The notes: a model not told the origin generated them from the letters alone. Positions 28,333 to 37,404 are shown, counted from the stretch's first letter. The stretch: DNA of 64,000 bases from Cypionkella psychrotolerans (GCF_001294535.1 NZ_LGIC01000066.1:62001-126000); one strand, 5' to 3'. Translations and numbers: made by a program.

Positions 28333-29340
28333 ATGTCATATCTGAGCGGCGCAATTCTGATCATCCTGGCCGGGGTGCTGTGGTCAACGCAGGGGCTGAT
28401 CATCCGGCTGATCCCAGATACCGGGTCTTGGGCAATATTGTTCTGGCGCTCGGCGGGGATGTTGCCGGTGCTGGCGCTCTGGATCGGGCTTGCCTCACGC
28501 GGCAGCATCATGACTGAAATCCGCTCGGTCGGCTGGGCCGGGGTGCTGGGTGGCCTTGGGCTGGTGATGGCTTTCTCGGGCGCGATCTATGCGTTCCAAG
28601 CCACCAGCGTCGCCAATGCCGTGCTGCTGTTTGCGGCCTCACCGTTGTGTGCCGCGATTTTGGGCCGGGTGTTGCTGGGCGAAGACGTGAGCTGGCTTAC
28701 ATGGTTTGCCATTGCTCTCGCCGCCTTGGGCATTCTGGTGATGGTGGGCGGCGGCCTTGCAGGGGGGGCGATGGACGGCAATATTGCCGCTTTGGTCTCG
28801 GCGCTTGGGTTTGCAATTTTCACCGTGACATTGCGCTGGGGCAGGCTCGCCAACATGCTGCCTGCGGTGGCCTTGGGCGGGTTTTTCTCGATGATCGCCG
28901 GGACGGTGGCTTTGGCAATCCTTGGCAAAGCCGTGCTGATCCCGCTGCCCGAGATTGCCATTTCGGCGCTGATGGGGGCAGTGACGCTGACGGGCGGCAT
29001 GTTGCTTTATACCATTGGCAGCAAAGTAGTGCCCGCCGCGCAGGCGACATTGCTGTCGCTGGTTGAGGTGCTGCTGGCCCCGCTTTGGGTTTGGCTGTTG
29101 TTGGACGAGACGGTGTCGCGCGGCACGCTGATTGGCGGCGCGGTGTTGCTGGCGGCGGTGCTTTTAAATGCTTACGGCGGGCGGTTTCAGCGCGTGCAGG
29201 GGCTCGCCCCCTCGGCGTATCACGCCTCACCCCGAGGATATTTGAGCGCAGAGGATGACCTAAGCGGTTCTAACGGTGACGGCGGAAGAAACGAGTTCGG
29301 GCATAGAGTTCCTCCAGCCGCTTCATCCGGCCTTCGGTGA
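28333..29340 (+). CDS. EamA/DMT-family transporter with read-through C-terminus
   Basis: 335 residues. Ten hydrophobic helices make two EamA repeats, with typical ILAGVLWSTQGLIIRLIP at the start and VPAAQATLLSLVEVLLAPLWVWLLLDE in the second half. It probably exports metabolites; the substrate is unknown. The membrane part ends near LLNAYGGRF. The last 45 or so residues are translated from the intergenic hairpin-plus-tail repeat and then overlap the convergent RpiR gene by 71 bases, so the natural stop appears to have been lost. Confidence 0.85.
   Translation: MSYLSGAILIILAGVLWSTQGLIIRLIPDTGSWAILFWRSAGMLPVLALWIGLASRGSIMTEIRSVGWAGVLGGLGLVMAFSGAIYAFQATSVANAVLLFAASPLCAAILGRVLLGEDVSWLTWFAIALAALGILVMVGGGLAGGAMDGNIAALVSALGFAIFTVTLRWGRLANMLPAVALGGFFSMIAGTVALAILGKAVLIPLPEIAISALMGAVTLTGGMLLYTIGSKVVPAAQATLLSLVEVLLAPLWVWLLLDETVSRGTLIGGAVLLAAVLLNAYGGRFQRVQGLAPSAYHASPRGYLSAEDDLSGSNGDGGRNEFGHRVPPAASSGLR
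29199..29262 (+). repeat. Composite 3'-end repeat, copy 4 (inside the EamA tail)
   Basis: A GGGG-CTCG-CCCC hairpin (29199-29210) is followed by a spacer and CCCCGAGGATATTTGAGCGC with AGAGGATGACC. In the EamA reading frame the tail is translated as PRGYLSAEDD because its TGA falls out of frame. Confidence 0.75.
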
Positions 29341-30139
29341 CATCCCAAGTTAAGTCCTGCACCGCTGCCAGCAGGGTTTCCACCAGCACCATCAACGACA
29401 CGTTGCTGTCCCAAGCCGAGGGCGCTTCGATATGGCAGGCCAAGGTGTGGCGGGCATGCGCCGAGGCCGGGGAAATCCAGCGGTCGGTGATCAGCACGAT
29501 CTCGGCCCCGCGTTCTTTCGCCATTTCTGCCACTTGCAGCACGGCGTTTTCATAGCGGCGGATGTCGAACACCAGCAGCACATCACTTGGCCGCATATCC
29601 AGCAGAGCGGGCTGCCATGTGGAGGAGCTGTCCGACAGCAGCGTCACTTGCGGCCGCACGATGGTCATCAGCGAGGTAAAATAATCCGCCATCGAATGAG
29701 TGATCCGCCCGCCCATCGCGAAGACATGCCGTGCCGGGTCAGCCAACAACCGGGCGGCGGCATCGAATTCGGCATGATCGATCTGGCCCAAGGTGGCTTG
29801 CAGATTGGCCATCACCGCATCGGCGAAACGGTTCAGAATATGCGTGTCCGGCACGCCGCCCGCCCAACGGTCGTGCTTGGCAATGGGAGAGACCAGCATC
29901 GCCTCGACCTCGCTGCGCAAGGCCGCCTGAAAGTCGGGATACCCCTTATAGCCCAACTTTTGTGCCAGCCGCACCACCGTCGGCGTCGACACGGATGCGG
30001 CTTTTGCCAGAATGGTGATCGAGCCCAAAGCCGCCACCGGGTAATGCGACAGCACATGCGTGGCGAGTTGCCGCTCGGCCCGCGTCAGATCGGGCAAAGC
30101 TGCGCGCAGTTGCTCGTCTAAACTTAGTCTGGCATCCAT
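29270..30139 (-). CDS. MurR/RpiR-family transcriptional regulator
   Basis: 289 residues: an N-terminal RpiR helix-turn-helix (ITILAKAASVSTPTVVRLAQKLGYKGYPDFQ) and a C-terminal SIS sugar-isomerase-like sensor domain (VFAMGGRITHSMADYFTSLM). Ligands are usually phosphosugars or, in some roseobacters, amino-acid-derived compounds. The start at ATG 30139 has GAGGAGG upstream. It is divergent from the N-formylglutamate amidohydrolase gene (142 bases apart), so it probably regulates the following catabolic set. Its 3' end overlaps the EamA tail. Confidence 0.88.
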   Translation of the reverse strand: MDARLSLDEQLRAALPDLTRAERQLATHVLSHYPVAALGSITILAKAASVSTPTVVRLAQKLGYKGYPDFQAALRSEVEAMLVSPIAKHDRWAGGVPDTHILNRFADAVMANLQATLGQIDHAEFDAAARLLADPARHVFAMGGRITHSMADYFTSLMTIVRPQVTLLSDSSSTWQPALLDMRPSDVLLVFDIRRYENAVLQVAEMAKERGAEIVLITDRWISPASAHARHTLACHIEAPSAWDSNVSLMVLVETLLAAVQDLTWDVTEGRMKRLEELYARTRFFRRHR

Positions 30140-30281
30140 CGCGGCCTCCTCTTTCGCCAAGCCTAGCGCAAATTGTAGGGTTTGGAAAAGATTGTATCAG
30201 CGCCGCCCCGAAAGAAACATTCTTGACAGAACTGCGGCAAAAGGTGAGCCTTGGAGCAACTCTAGGGGATGACTCGACGCC

Positions 30282-31100
30282 ATGCGAGGTGCAACGAAAC
30301 TCAAAACGCCCGCGCCCCCCAAAGCGCCCGTGCCGCTGGTCGACGCATTTTTGCCTGTGATCGAGAATGTCGAGGCCGCTGGCCGGATCATTCTGGTCTG
30401 CGAACATGCCTGCAACCATATCCCGCCTGCGTGGGGCGATCTGGGGCTGACGCCTGCGCAGCGCATGGCACATATCGCCTGGGACCCCGGCGCTTTGGCG
30501 GTCTCTCGCGGCCTCGCGCAGCGCTTGGATGCAGTGTTGATCCACGCCCCGGTGAGCCGCCTTGTCTATGACTGCAACCGTGCGCCGGATATGCCGGGGG
30601 CGATGCCTGTACGCTCGGAAATCCACGACATTCCCGGCAATGCCACGATCTCGGCCAGTGAGCGGCTGGCGCGGACCGAAGCCGTGTATCTGCCATGGGC
30701 CAACGGCCTGCACAGCCTGATCGCCAAGCGCATCGCTTTGGGGCTGCAGCCTGTGATGATCACCATCCACTCCTTCACCCCGATCTATCACGACAAGCTC
30801 CGCCGGGTGGAGTTCGGCGTGATCCATGATGCCGACCCGCATCTGTCGGTGGCGATCTTGAACGCCGCGCATAAGCTGACCGGACTGCAAGCCGAATTGA
30901 ACGCGCCCTATTCAGCGGCTGATGATGTGACGCATACTTTGCGCGTGCAGGCGACGCCTTATGGCTTGCCCAATGCGATGCTGGAAATCCGCAACGATCT
31001 GATTGCAACGCCAGAGGCCGCCGAGGTGATGGCGGATCAGTTGGCGGCTGTATTGAACATGGGTCTGGTGGAAATCCAGCGGCAGGCGAAGGCCAGTTGA
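30282..31100 (+). CDS. N-formylglutamate amidohydrolase family protein
   Basis: 272 residues with LVCEHACNHIPPAWGDLGL and HIAWDPGALAVSRGLA, the metal-site regions of the HutG-type N-formylglutamate amidohydrolase family. VMITIHSFTPIYHDKLRRVEFGVIHD is also diagnostic. No hut genes are near. Instead it heads a set with a GS-like ligase, aldehyde and alcohol dehydrogenases and an FAD oxidoreductase, so it may hydrolyse a gamma-glutamyl or N-acyl-glutamate amide. A TTGACA at 30223-30228 may be its -35. Confidence 0.85.
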   Translation: MRGATKLKTPAPPKAPVPLVDAFLPVIENVEAAGRIILVCEHACNHIPPAWGDLGLTPAQRMAHIAWDPGALAVSRGLAQRLDAVLIHAPVSRLVYDCNRAPDMPGAMPVRSEIHDIPGNATISASERLARTEAVYLPWANGLHSLIAKRIALGLQPVMITIHSFTPIYHDKLRRVEFGVIHDADPHLSVAILNAAHKLTGLQAELNAPYSAADDVTHTLRVQATPYGLPNAMLEIRNDLIATPEAAEVMADQLAAVLNMGLVEIQRQAKAS

Positions 31101-31190
31101 CGCGCGGCTAAAGGCTTCTCGGCGGGGCTTTGGCCCCAAATGCACATGACCCCGCACCAGACGGGGAACTCAACAGCGGAGATCCCGGAC

Positions 31191-32555
31191 ATGCCCGGCA
31201 ATATGACCCTTTCTGACCTGAAAGCCGCCGTGAAGGCTGGAGAAATTGACACCGTTCTGGTGGCTGGCATCGACATGCAAGGCCGCCTGATGGGCAAGCG
31301 CTTTCACGCGCAATTCTTCGTCGATGGCGGATGGGAGGAGACGCATTGCTGCAACTATCTCCTTGCCGTTGATATGGAGATGACCACGGTTCAGGGCTAT
31401 AAAGCCTCGAACTGGCAGACGGGCTATGGCGACTACATCCTGAAAACCGACATGAGCACCCTGCGCCGGGTGCCATGGCTGGAAGGCACCGCGATGGTGC
31501 TGGGCGACACGCTGGATCACCACCACAACCCAGTGCCCCACGCGCCGCGCAACATCCTGAAGCGTCAGGTCGAACGCGCCCGCGCCATGGGCTTTGATGC
31601 GATGATGGCGACCGAGCTGGAGTTCTATCTATTTGAAAACAGCTACGAATCCCTGCGCGATAGCAACTTTACCGGGCTGAAACCCGTCAGCGCCTATAAT
31701 GAAGATTACCACATCTTCCAGACCACCAAGGAAGAAGACGTGATGCGCGCCGTGCGCAACGGGCTTTATGGTGCAGGCATCACCATTGAAAACTCCAAGG
31801 GTGAGGCGGATGCGGGGCAAGAGGAGGTGAACTACAAATACTCCGACGCTCTGGACACCGCCGACAACCACAGCATCGTCAAACACGGCATCAAGGAAAT
31901 CGCTTGGTCGAAGGGCAAGTCGGTGACCTTTATGGCGAAATACGATCACCGCAAGGCGGGGTCGTCGTCGCATTGCCACCAATCTTTGTGGACGCTCGAC
32001 GGCAAGCCTGCGTTCTATGACAAAAAAGACAAGCACGGCATGAGCCAGCTTATGAAGCATTATATCGCGGGCCAACTGGCCTATGCGCGGGAAATGACGG
32101 TGTTCCTCGCACCTTACGTCAACAGCTACAAACGCTTCACCGTGGGCATGTTCGCGCCCACCAAAGCCGTCTGGTCCGCCGACAACCGCACCGCAGGGTT
32201 CCGGGTATGCGGCGAGCATACCAAAGCGATCCGGGTGGAGTGCCGTATCCCCGGCAGCGATGTGAACCCCTATCTCACCTGCGCCGCCCTGTTGGCCGCT
32301 GGCCTTGACGGCATCGAGCAGAAGCTGGAGTTGGAGCCCGAAATGCAGGGCGATATGTATGCTGCGGGCGATGTGCGGGAAATCCCGCACAACCTGCGCG
32401 AAGCGGCCGATTTGCTCAACGCCTCGGCCATGTACCGCAAAGCCTTTGGCGATGACGTGGTGGACCACTACCACCACGCCGCCCAGTGGGAGATTTCGGA
32501 GACCGACCGCGTCGTCACTGATTTTGAAATCCAGCGTCTGTTAGAGCGCGCGTAA
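31191..32555 (+). CDS. Glutamine synthetase-family amide ligase (gamma-glutamyl ligase-like)
   Basis: 454 residues. The GS beta-grasp domain includes AGIDMQGRLMGKRF. The catalytic domain has MMATELEFYLFE, GEADAGQEEVNYKYSD, a metal-binding His in HKAGSSSHCHQSLW-type sequence (HCHQSLW) and AIRVECRIPGSDVNPYL. It is not the ammonia-assimilating GlnA, which has different signatures; it likely gamma-glutamylates an amine, as PuuA or GlnT-like ligases do. ATG 31191 has GGAG 9 bases upstream and is preferred to an ATG 51 bases earlier. Second gene of the RpiR-adjacent set. Confidence 0.85.
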   Translation: MPGNMTLSDLKAAVKAGEIDTVLVAGIDMQGRLMGKRFHAQFFVDGGWEETHCCNYLLAVDMEMTTVQGYKASNWQTGYGDYILKTDMSTLRRVPWLEGTAMVLGDTLDHHHNPVPHAPRNILKRQVERARAMGFDAMMATELEFYLFENSYESLRDSNFTGLKPVSAYNEDYHIFQTTKEEDVMRAVRNGLYGAGITIENSKGEADAGQEEVNYKYSDALDTADNHSIVKHGIKEIAWSKGKSVTFMAKYDHRKAGSSSHCHQSLWTLDGKPAFYDKKDKHGMSQLMKHYIAGQLAYAREMTVFLAPYVNSYKRFTVGMFAPTKAVWSADNRTAGFRVCGEHTKAIRVECRIPGSDVNPYLTCAALLAAGLDGIEQKLELEPEMQGDMYAAGDVREIPHNLREAADLLNASAMYRKAFGDDVVDHYHHAAQWEISETDRVVTDFEIQRLLERA

Positions 32556-32556
32556 T

Positions 32557-32614
32557 GTAGGGCGGGGTTCACCCCGCCTTCACTCAAGATTGGCGGGGGA
32601 AACCTCCGCCCTAC
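32557..32614. repeat. REP pair (BIME-like) between GS and ALDH genes
   Basis: GTAGGGCGGGGTTCACCCCG with CC (32557-32578) and, inverted, GGCGGGGGAAACCTCCGCCC with TAC (32592-32614). The outer ends GTAGGGCGG and CCGCCCTAC are complementary, making a two-hairpin element. Related units lie at 50221-50293. It begins 2 bases after the GS stop codon. Confidence 0.75.
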
Positions 32615-32628
32615 CAAGGACCAACACG

Positions 32629-34008
32629 ATGAAACCCATTCAACTCATCTCGCCAGTGGACGGCTCGGTCTATGCCGAGCGCACACCGCTGACACTCGAC
32701 GCCGCGAAAGCCGCCGCTGCCCGCGCCAAAGCCGCGCAAAAGCCTTGGGCCGCGCGCCCCTTGGCCGAACGCATCGCTTTGGTCAAAACCGCCGTCGCCA
32801 ATCTGAACGGCAACGCCCCGAAGATCGTCGAGGAACTGGCTTGGCAAATGGGCCGCCCCACCCGCTTTGGCGATGAATTCGGCGGTGTGAACGCCCGCAC
32901 AGACTATATGTCCGATATTGCCGCAGCCACTCTCGCGCCGCAAACCATTGAAGACAGCGATAAATTCCGACGCTATATCGCCCGCGAAGCCTTGGGCGTG
33001 GTGTTTATCGTCGCCCCATGGAACTATCCGTATCTTACCACGATCAACACTCTGGTTCCCGCCCTGATCGCCGGAAACACGGTCGTTCTGAAGCACGCCT
33101 CTCAGACCATGCTGGTCGGCGAGCGCCTAGCCGATGCCTTCCACGCCGCTGGCATCCCCGCCGATGTGTTCCAGAATGTCGTGCTGGATCACGCCACCAC
33201 CGAACATCTGATCGCCAACCGCGCCTTCAATTTCGTCAACTTCACCGGATCGGTCGGCGGCGGTCAGGCGATTGAGCGCGCCGCTGCGGGCACCTTCACG
33301 CCCTTGGGCCTCGAACTCGGCGGCAAAGACCCCGGCTATGTCCGCGCAGACGCGAACTTGGATGCCGCCGTCGATACCCTGATGGATGGCGCGATGTTCA
33401 ACGCGGGCCAGTGCTGCTGCGGCATCGAGCGGATTTATGTGCATGAATCGCTCTACGATGCCTTCGTAGAAAAGGCCGTGGCTTGGGTGAAGACCCTGAA
33501 ACTCGGCAATCCGTTTGACGCCGATTCAACCCTCGGCCCGATGGCGAACAAACGTTTCGCCGCCGTTGTGCGCGGCCAGATAGCCGAAGCCGTGGCCGCA
33601 GGTGCCAAGGCCCTGATCGACCCTGCCCTGTTCCCGGCCGATGACGGCGGCGCCTACCTTGCGCCGCAAGTGCTGGTGAACGTGGATCATTCGATGCGGG
33701 TTATGATGGAGGAAAGCTTCGGCCCGGTCGTCGGCATCATGAAGGTCAAGGACGACGCCGAGGCCCTTAAGCTGATGAACGATAGCCCCTACGGCCTGAC
33801 CGCCAGCATATGGACCGAAGACTACGACACCGCAGCCGCTCTCGGTGCGCAGATTGAGACCGGCACCATTTTCATGAACCGCGCCGATTACCTCGACCCC
33901 GCGCTGTGCTGGACCGGCTGCAAAGACACCGGACGCGGCGGCAGCCTGTCCTATTTGGGTTTCCTCTCGGTCACCCGCCCGAAATCCTACCATCTGAAGA
34001 AAGTCTAA
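32629..34008 (+). CDS. NAD(P)+-dependent aldehyde dehydrogenase
   Basis: 459 residues with FIVAPWNYPYLTTINTLVPAL (cofactor site) and the catalytic Glu229 in LELGGKDPGY. Cys262-Cys263-Cys264 in AGQCCCGIERIYV contains the nucleophile, and a triple Cys is unusual. The C-terminal TGCKDTGRGGSLSYLGF resembles succinate-semialdehyde or aminoaldehyde dehydrogenases. With a GS-like ligase upstream it may oxidise a gamma-glutamyl-aminoaldehyde, as PuuC does, but the substrate is inferred. AAGGA precedes the ATG. Confidence 0.88.
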   Translation: MKPIQLISPVDGSVYAERTPLTLDAAKAAAARAKAAQKPWAARPLAERIALVKTAVANLNGNAPKIVEELAWQMGRPTRFGDEFGGVNARTDYMSDIAAATLAPQTIEDSDKFRRYIAREALGVVFIVAPWNYPYLTTINTLVPALIAGNTVVLKHASQTMLVGERLADAFHAAGIPADVFQNVVLDHATTEHLIANRAFNFVNFTGSVGGGQAIERAAAGTFTPLGLELGGKDPGYVRADANLDAAVDTLMDGAMFNAGQCCCGIERIYVHESLYDAFVEKAVAWVKTLKLGNPFDADSTLGPMANKRFAAVVRGQIAEAVAAGAKALIDPALFPADDGGAYLAPQVLVNVDHSMRVMMEESFGPVVGIMKVKDDAEALKLMNDSPYGLTASIWTEDYDTAAALGAQIETGTIFMNRADYLDPALCWTGCKDTGRGGSLSYLGFLSVTRPKSYHLKKV

Positions 34009-34011
34009 ACC

Positions 34012-35172
34012 ATGACCCACTCTGTCCCCAACCGGAACTGGTCCTACCCCACCGCGATCAAATTTGGTGTTGGCCGCATCAGCGAACTGGCCGAACATTG
34101 CGCCGCCGCCGGGGTGAAAAAACCACTGTTCGTCACCGACAAGGCCCTGGCCAGCCTGCCGATCACCGCCGAGGCCGTAGCCATCCTGAAAGCCCACGGT
34201 CTTGGCACTGCGGTGTTTTCCGAAGTCGATCCGAACCCGAATGAAACCAATATGGCAGACGGAATCGCGGTCTATCTGGCTGGCGGCCATGATGGCGTGA
34301 TCTGCTTTGGCGGCGGCTCGGCCCTCGACCTTGGCAAAATGATCGCCCTGATGGCGCATCAGCGCAAAGACCTTTCGGTGTGGGATCTGGAGGATATCGA
34401 CGACTGGTACACCCGCGCCGATGCCAGTAAAATCGCCCCGATCATCGCGGTGCCGACAACCGCTGGCACGGGTTCGGAAGTTGGTCGCGCAGGCGTTCTG
34501 ACCAACTCGGTGACGCATAAGAAAAAGATCATCTTCCATCCCAAACTGCTGCCCGTGGTGGTGATCTGCGATCCGGCCCTGTCGGTGGGGATGCCGAAAT
34601 TCATCACTGCTGGCACCGGCATGGATGCGCTGGCGCATTGTCTTGAGGCCTATTCCTCGCCGTTCTATCACCCGATGAGCCAAGGCATCGCCTTGGAAGG
34701 CATGCGGCTGGTGTTTGAGAACCTGCCGAAAGTCTACGCCAACCCGAACGATCTCGATGCCCGCGCGCATATGATGTCGGCAGCGGCGATGGGGGCGGTG
34801 GCCTTCCAGAAGGGTCTGGGCGCGATCCATTCGCTCAGCCATCCTGTCGGCGCAGTCTATGGCACCCATCACGGCACCACCAACGCTGTGGTGATGCCAA
34901 TGGTGCTGGACATGAACCGTGCGGCCATTGAGGACCGCATCGAGAAAGCCGCCGCCTATCTTGGCATCAAGGGTGGTTTCGATGGCTTCCGCGCCGCTGT
35001 GATGGCTTTGCGGGCCGAGTTGAACATCCCCGCCAACCTGACCGCGATGGGCGTGAAGCGCGAAGATCTCGACATGCTGACCGACATGGCGCTGGAAGAC
35101 CCCTCCTGCGGCGGCAACCCGGTGACGATGACGCGTGGAAACACCCGCGCGTTGTTCGAGGCCTGCATGTAA
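34012..35172 (+). CDS. Iron-containing alcohol dehydrogenase
   Basis: 386 residues of the group III (Fe-ADH) family: GGGSALDLGKMIAL, VPTTAGTGSEVGRAGVLTN, and the metal-binding stretch GTGMDALAHCLEAY with HSLSHPVGAVYGTHHG. It reduces an aldehyde or oxidises an alcohol with NAD(P). It starts 3 bases after the ALDH stop, so the two enzymes probably handle the same aldehyde. A good hairpin terminator follows. Confidence 0.92.
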   Translation: MTHSVPNRNWSYPTAIKFGVGRISELAEHCAAAGVKKPLFVTDKALASLPITAEAVAILKAHGLGTAVFSEVDPNPNETNMADGIAVYLAGGHDGVICFGGGSALDLGKMIALMAHQRKDLSVWDLEDIDDWYTRADASKIAPIIAVPTTAGTGSEVGRAGVLTNSVTHKKKIIFHPKLLPVVVICDPALSVGMPKFITAGTGMDALAHCLEAYSSPFYHPMSQGIALEGMRLVFENLPKVYANPNDLDARAHMMSAAAMGAVAFQKGLGAIHSLSHPVGAVYGTHHGTTNAVVMPMVLDMNRAAIEDRIEKAAAYLGIKGGFDGFRAAVMALRAELNIPANLTAMGVKREDLDMLTDMALEDPSCGGNPVTMTRGNTRALFEACM

Positions 35173-35176
35173 CTTG

Positions 35177-35222
35177 AAAAGCGGCGGTTTCAGCCTGTAA
35201 ACCGCAAAAACCGCCGCCTTTA
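35177..35222 (+). terminator. Terminator-like hairpin after the Fe-ADH gene
   Basis: GCGGCGGTTT (35181-35190) pairs perfectly with AAACCGCCGC (35208-35217), with A's on the left and CTTTACTT on the right. It begins 5 bases after the stop codon and may reduce read-through into the FAD oxidoreductase gene 15 bases further on. Confidence 0.65.
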
Positions 35223-35237
35223 CTTACGGACCCCAAA

Positions 35238-36479
35238 ATGACCCAGCACGTCACCACCGATATCGCGATCCTTGGCGCGGGGGTCGTAGGCCTTGCCATT
35301 GCCGAGGCGTTGACGGCCGAGGGGCGCGAGGTGGTGCTGGTCGATCCCGGCCAGCCCGGCATGGGGGCCAGCTATGGCAACGCCGGCACCATCGCCGATT
35401 ATGCGGTGATGCCGGTCGGCAGCCCGGATGTTTTGCGAAACCTGCCGTCCCTGCTGCTGAACAAAAACTCCCCCCTCGCCATCCGCCGCGCCGCCCTGCC
35501 CTCGCTGATGCCATGGCTCGCGCGGTTTTCTGTGCAATCGCTGCCCGGCCCAACCCGGCGCAATGCGGCGGCGATTGCGGCATTGGTGGCGGATGCTTGC
35601 CCGAGTTGGCTTGCCTTGGCGGATCGGATCGGGGGCTCGGCGATCTTGCAGCACAAGGGGTGCTTGTATCTCTATGAGAGCCAAGCCGCCTTCAAAGCCG
35701 CCGAGACAGATATGGCGTTCAGGCGGACACAGGGGATCACTGTTGAGTTGATCTCGCCAGATGTGTTGGCGCGGATGGAGCCGGGGTTGCCTGCTGTGGA
35801 GGGCGGCGCTGCGTTCTTTCCGAAAGCGGTGTTTCTGTCCGATCCGGGGCTGATGGTGCAGACCCTTGCGGCCTATGTTTTCAAGCGGGCCGGTTTCGTG
35901 CAGGCCGAAGCGCGGACGATCACGCGGCAGTTTGATGGCATCGTGGTTGAAGGTCCAGACCTGCGCCTGCGGGCGCGGCGGGTGATCATTGCCGCGGGGG
36001 CGCATTCAAAAGGGTTGGCACTGCAGGCGGGGGATAAGGTGCCGCTGGAGACCGAGCGGGGGTATCATGTGGAGTGGGATATGGCCTCACCGCGCCTGAC
36101 CCGGCCTGCCTGTCCGACGGCACGCGGGTTTTATTTGTGTCCGATGAGTGGCCGCCTACGGGTGGCGGGGACGGTGGAGTTGGGGGGGCTGACGGCTGGG
36201 CCCTCGCCACATCGGATCAGGAAGCTGGTGGAGGGGGCGCGGGCGATTTTCCCAGACCTCGGCGCGCCGGATCGGGAGTGGATGGGGTTCCGGCCTTCGA
36301 TGCCGGATTCGGTGCCGGTGATTGGGCCGAGCCGGGCTGGAGCGGAGGTTATCCATGCTTTCGGGCATGGGCATATCGGGCTGACCTTGGCCCCGATCAC
36401 GGCGCGATTGGTGGCGGATTTGGTAGCGGGGCGGCAGCCGGAATTGGATTTGACGCCGTATTTGCCCGGCAGGTTTTAA
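35238..36479 (+). CDS. FAD-dependent amino acid/amine oxidoreductase (DadA-like)
   Basis: 413 residues of the DAO family. The dinucleotide-binding site is IAILGAGVVGLAIAEALTAEG at 9-29, and GMGASYGNAGTIADYAVMPVG matches the D-amino acid dehydrogenase DadA subgroup. The C-terminal WMGFRPSMPDSVPVIGPS and GHGHIGLTLAP complete the FAD site. It oxidises a D-amino acid or an N-substituted amine. In this cluster it could play the part of PuuB, the gamma-glutamylamine oxidase, but this is a guess from context. Confidence 0.87.
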   Translation: MTQHVTTDIAILGAGVVGLAIAEALTAEGREVVLVDPGQPGMGASYGNAGTIADYAVMPVGSPDVLRNLPSLLLNKNSPLAIRRAALPSLMPWLARFSVQSLPGPTRRNAAAIAALVADACPSWLALADRIGGSAILQHKGCLYLYESQAAFKAAETDMAFRRTQGITVELISPDVLARMEPGLPAVEGGAAFFPKAVFLSDPGLMVQTLAAYVFKRAGFVQAEARTITRQFDGIVVEGPDLRLRARRVIIAAGAHSKGLALQAGDKVPLETERGYHVEWDMASPRLTRPACPTARGFYLCPMSGRLRVAGTVELGGLTAGPSPHRIRKLVEGARAIFPDLGAPDREWMGFRPSMPDSVPVIGPSRAGAEVIHAFGHGHIGLTLAPITARLVADLVAGRQPELDLTPYLPGRF

Positions 36480-36482
36480 GGT

Positions 36483-36507
36483 GGTCCCAACTCGGGACCT
36501 TTTTTTA
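36483..36507 (+). terminator. Intrinsic terminator of the FAD oxidoreductase gene
   Basis: GGTCCC (36483-36488), loop AACTC, GGGACC (36494-36499), then a run of eight T. It lies 4 bases after the stop codon and marks the end of the 30282-36479 transcript. Confidence 0.9.
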
Positions 36508-36573
36508 TACCTATATATCAGACAGTTGACCTAGCGCCGTTAACAGATTTTTAACACTTCAACCCGTGACAGC

Positions 36574-36603
36574 AAAAAGCCGCCCCAAACGAAGGGCGGC
36601 TTT
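36574..36603 (-). terminator. Intrinsic terminator of the TerC-family gene
   Basis: Read on the minus strand: GCCGCCC, loop TTCGTTTG, GGGCGGC, then TTTTTGC. It is 20 bases past the stop of the minus-strand TerC gene and back-to-back with the plus-strand terminator at 36483. Confidence 0.88.
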
Positions 36604-36623
36604 CGCGGCAGATGCCAGTGGTC

Positions 36624-37283
36624 TTAGCCCAGATGGGCCAGCACGAAAGGCTGCACTTCGTGCCAACCTTCCCACATCATTTTCAGCGCGACATAGACGA
36701 TGATCGCAAGGCCGACATAGGCGATCCAGCGGTGCTTGTTCAAAAGGCGCGCGATAAACGTCGCGGCAAGGCCCATCAGCGCGATCGACAGCACAAGGCC
36801 GATCACCAGCACGGTCGGATGTTCACGCGCGGCGCCCGCCACAGCCAGCACGTTATCAAGGCTCATCGAAATGTCGGCAATCACGATCTGCCACGCGGCT
36901 TGCGCAAAGGTCTTGCGCGGCGCGCCGCCTGCGACGGTTCCATCGGCGTTCAGATCGCGGTCGGTCAGCGATTCCTCGGCCATATTGTCACTGCCGTGGC
37001 CCTGTTGCAGCTCGCGCCACATCTTCCAGCAAACCCAAAGCAGCAGGATGCCGCCCGCCAACAATAACCCAACGATGACCAACAAATGCGTGGTGATCAG
37101 CACAAAACCGATCCGCATGATGGTGGCCGCGATGATGCCAACCAGAATGGCTTTGTTGCGCTGCTCTTTTGGCAGACCAGCCGCGGCAAGGCCAATCACG
37201 ATGGCATTGTCGCCCGCGAGGACAAGGTCAATCCCCATGACCTGAAGCAGGGCAATAAAGCCCGGATAAGTGAAGATTTCCAT
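36624..37283 (-). CDS. TerC/YjbE-family integral membrane protein
   Basis: 219 residues with seven or so membrane helices. Two internally repeated motifs, IDLVLAGDNAIVIGLAA and ISMSLDNVLAVAGAA, carry the Asp-Asn pairs characteristic of TerC proteins, often linked to Mn2+ export or metalation of exported proteins. A cytoplasmic acidic loop (GSDNMAEESLTDRDLNADG) separates the halves. I looked for a yybP-ykoY manganese riboswitch upstream and saw no landmarks. Its own terminator follows. Confidence 0.9.
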   Translation of the reverse strand: MEIFTYPGFIALLQVMGIDLVLAGDNAIVIGLAAAGLPKEQRNKAILVGIIAATIMRIGFVLITTHLLVIVGLLLAGGILLLWVCWKMWRELQQGHGSDNMAEESLTDRDLNADGTVAGGAPRKTFAQAAWQIVIADISMSLDNVLAVAGAAREHPTVLVIGLVLSIALMGLAATFIARLLNKHRWIAYVGLAIIVYVALKMMWEGWHEVQPFVLAHLG

Positions 37284-37404
37284 GTCCGTCCCGTTTGGTA
37301 TGTTGTTGTTGCGGGCTAGGTAAGGGCTGATGGGGTGTATTTCAACCCAGCTTTCAAAGCCAATTCCATCTGTTCAGCCCGAAAGCAGCTTTGCAACCAC
37401 CACC

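Noticed and set aside
37284-37404. Possible manganese (yybP-ykoY) riboswitch before the TerC-family gene
   Set aside because: None of the conserved landmarks of that riboswitch are visible on the minus strand.
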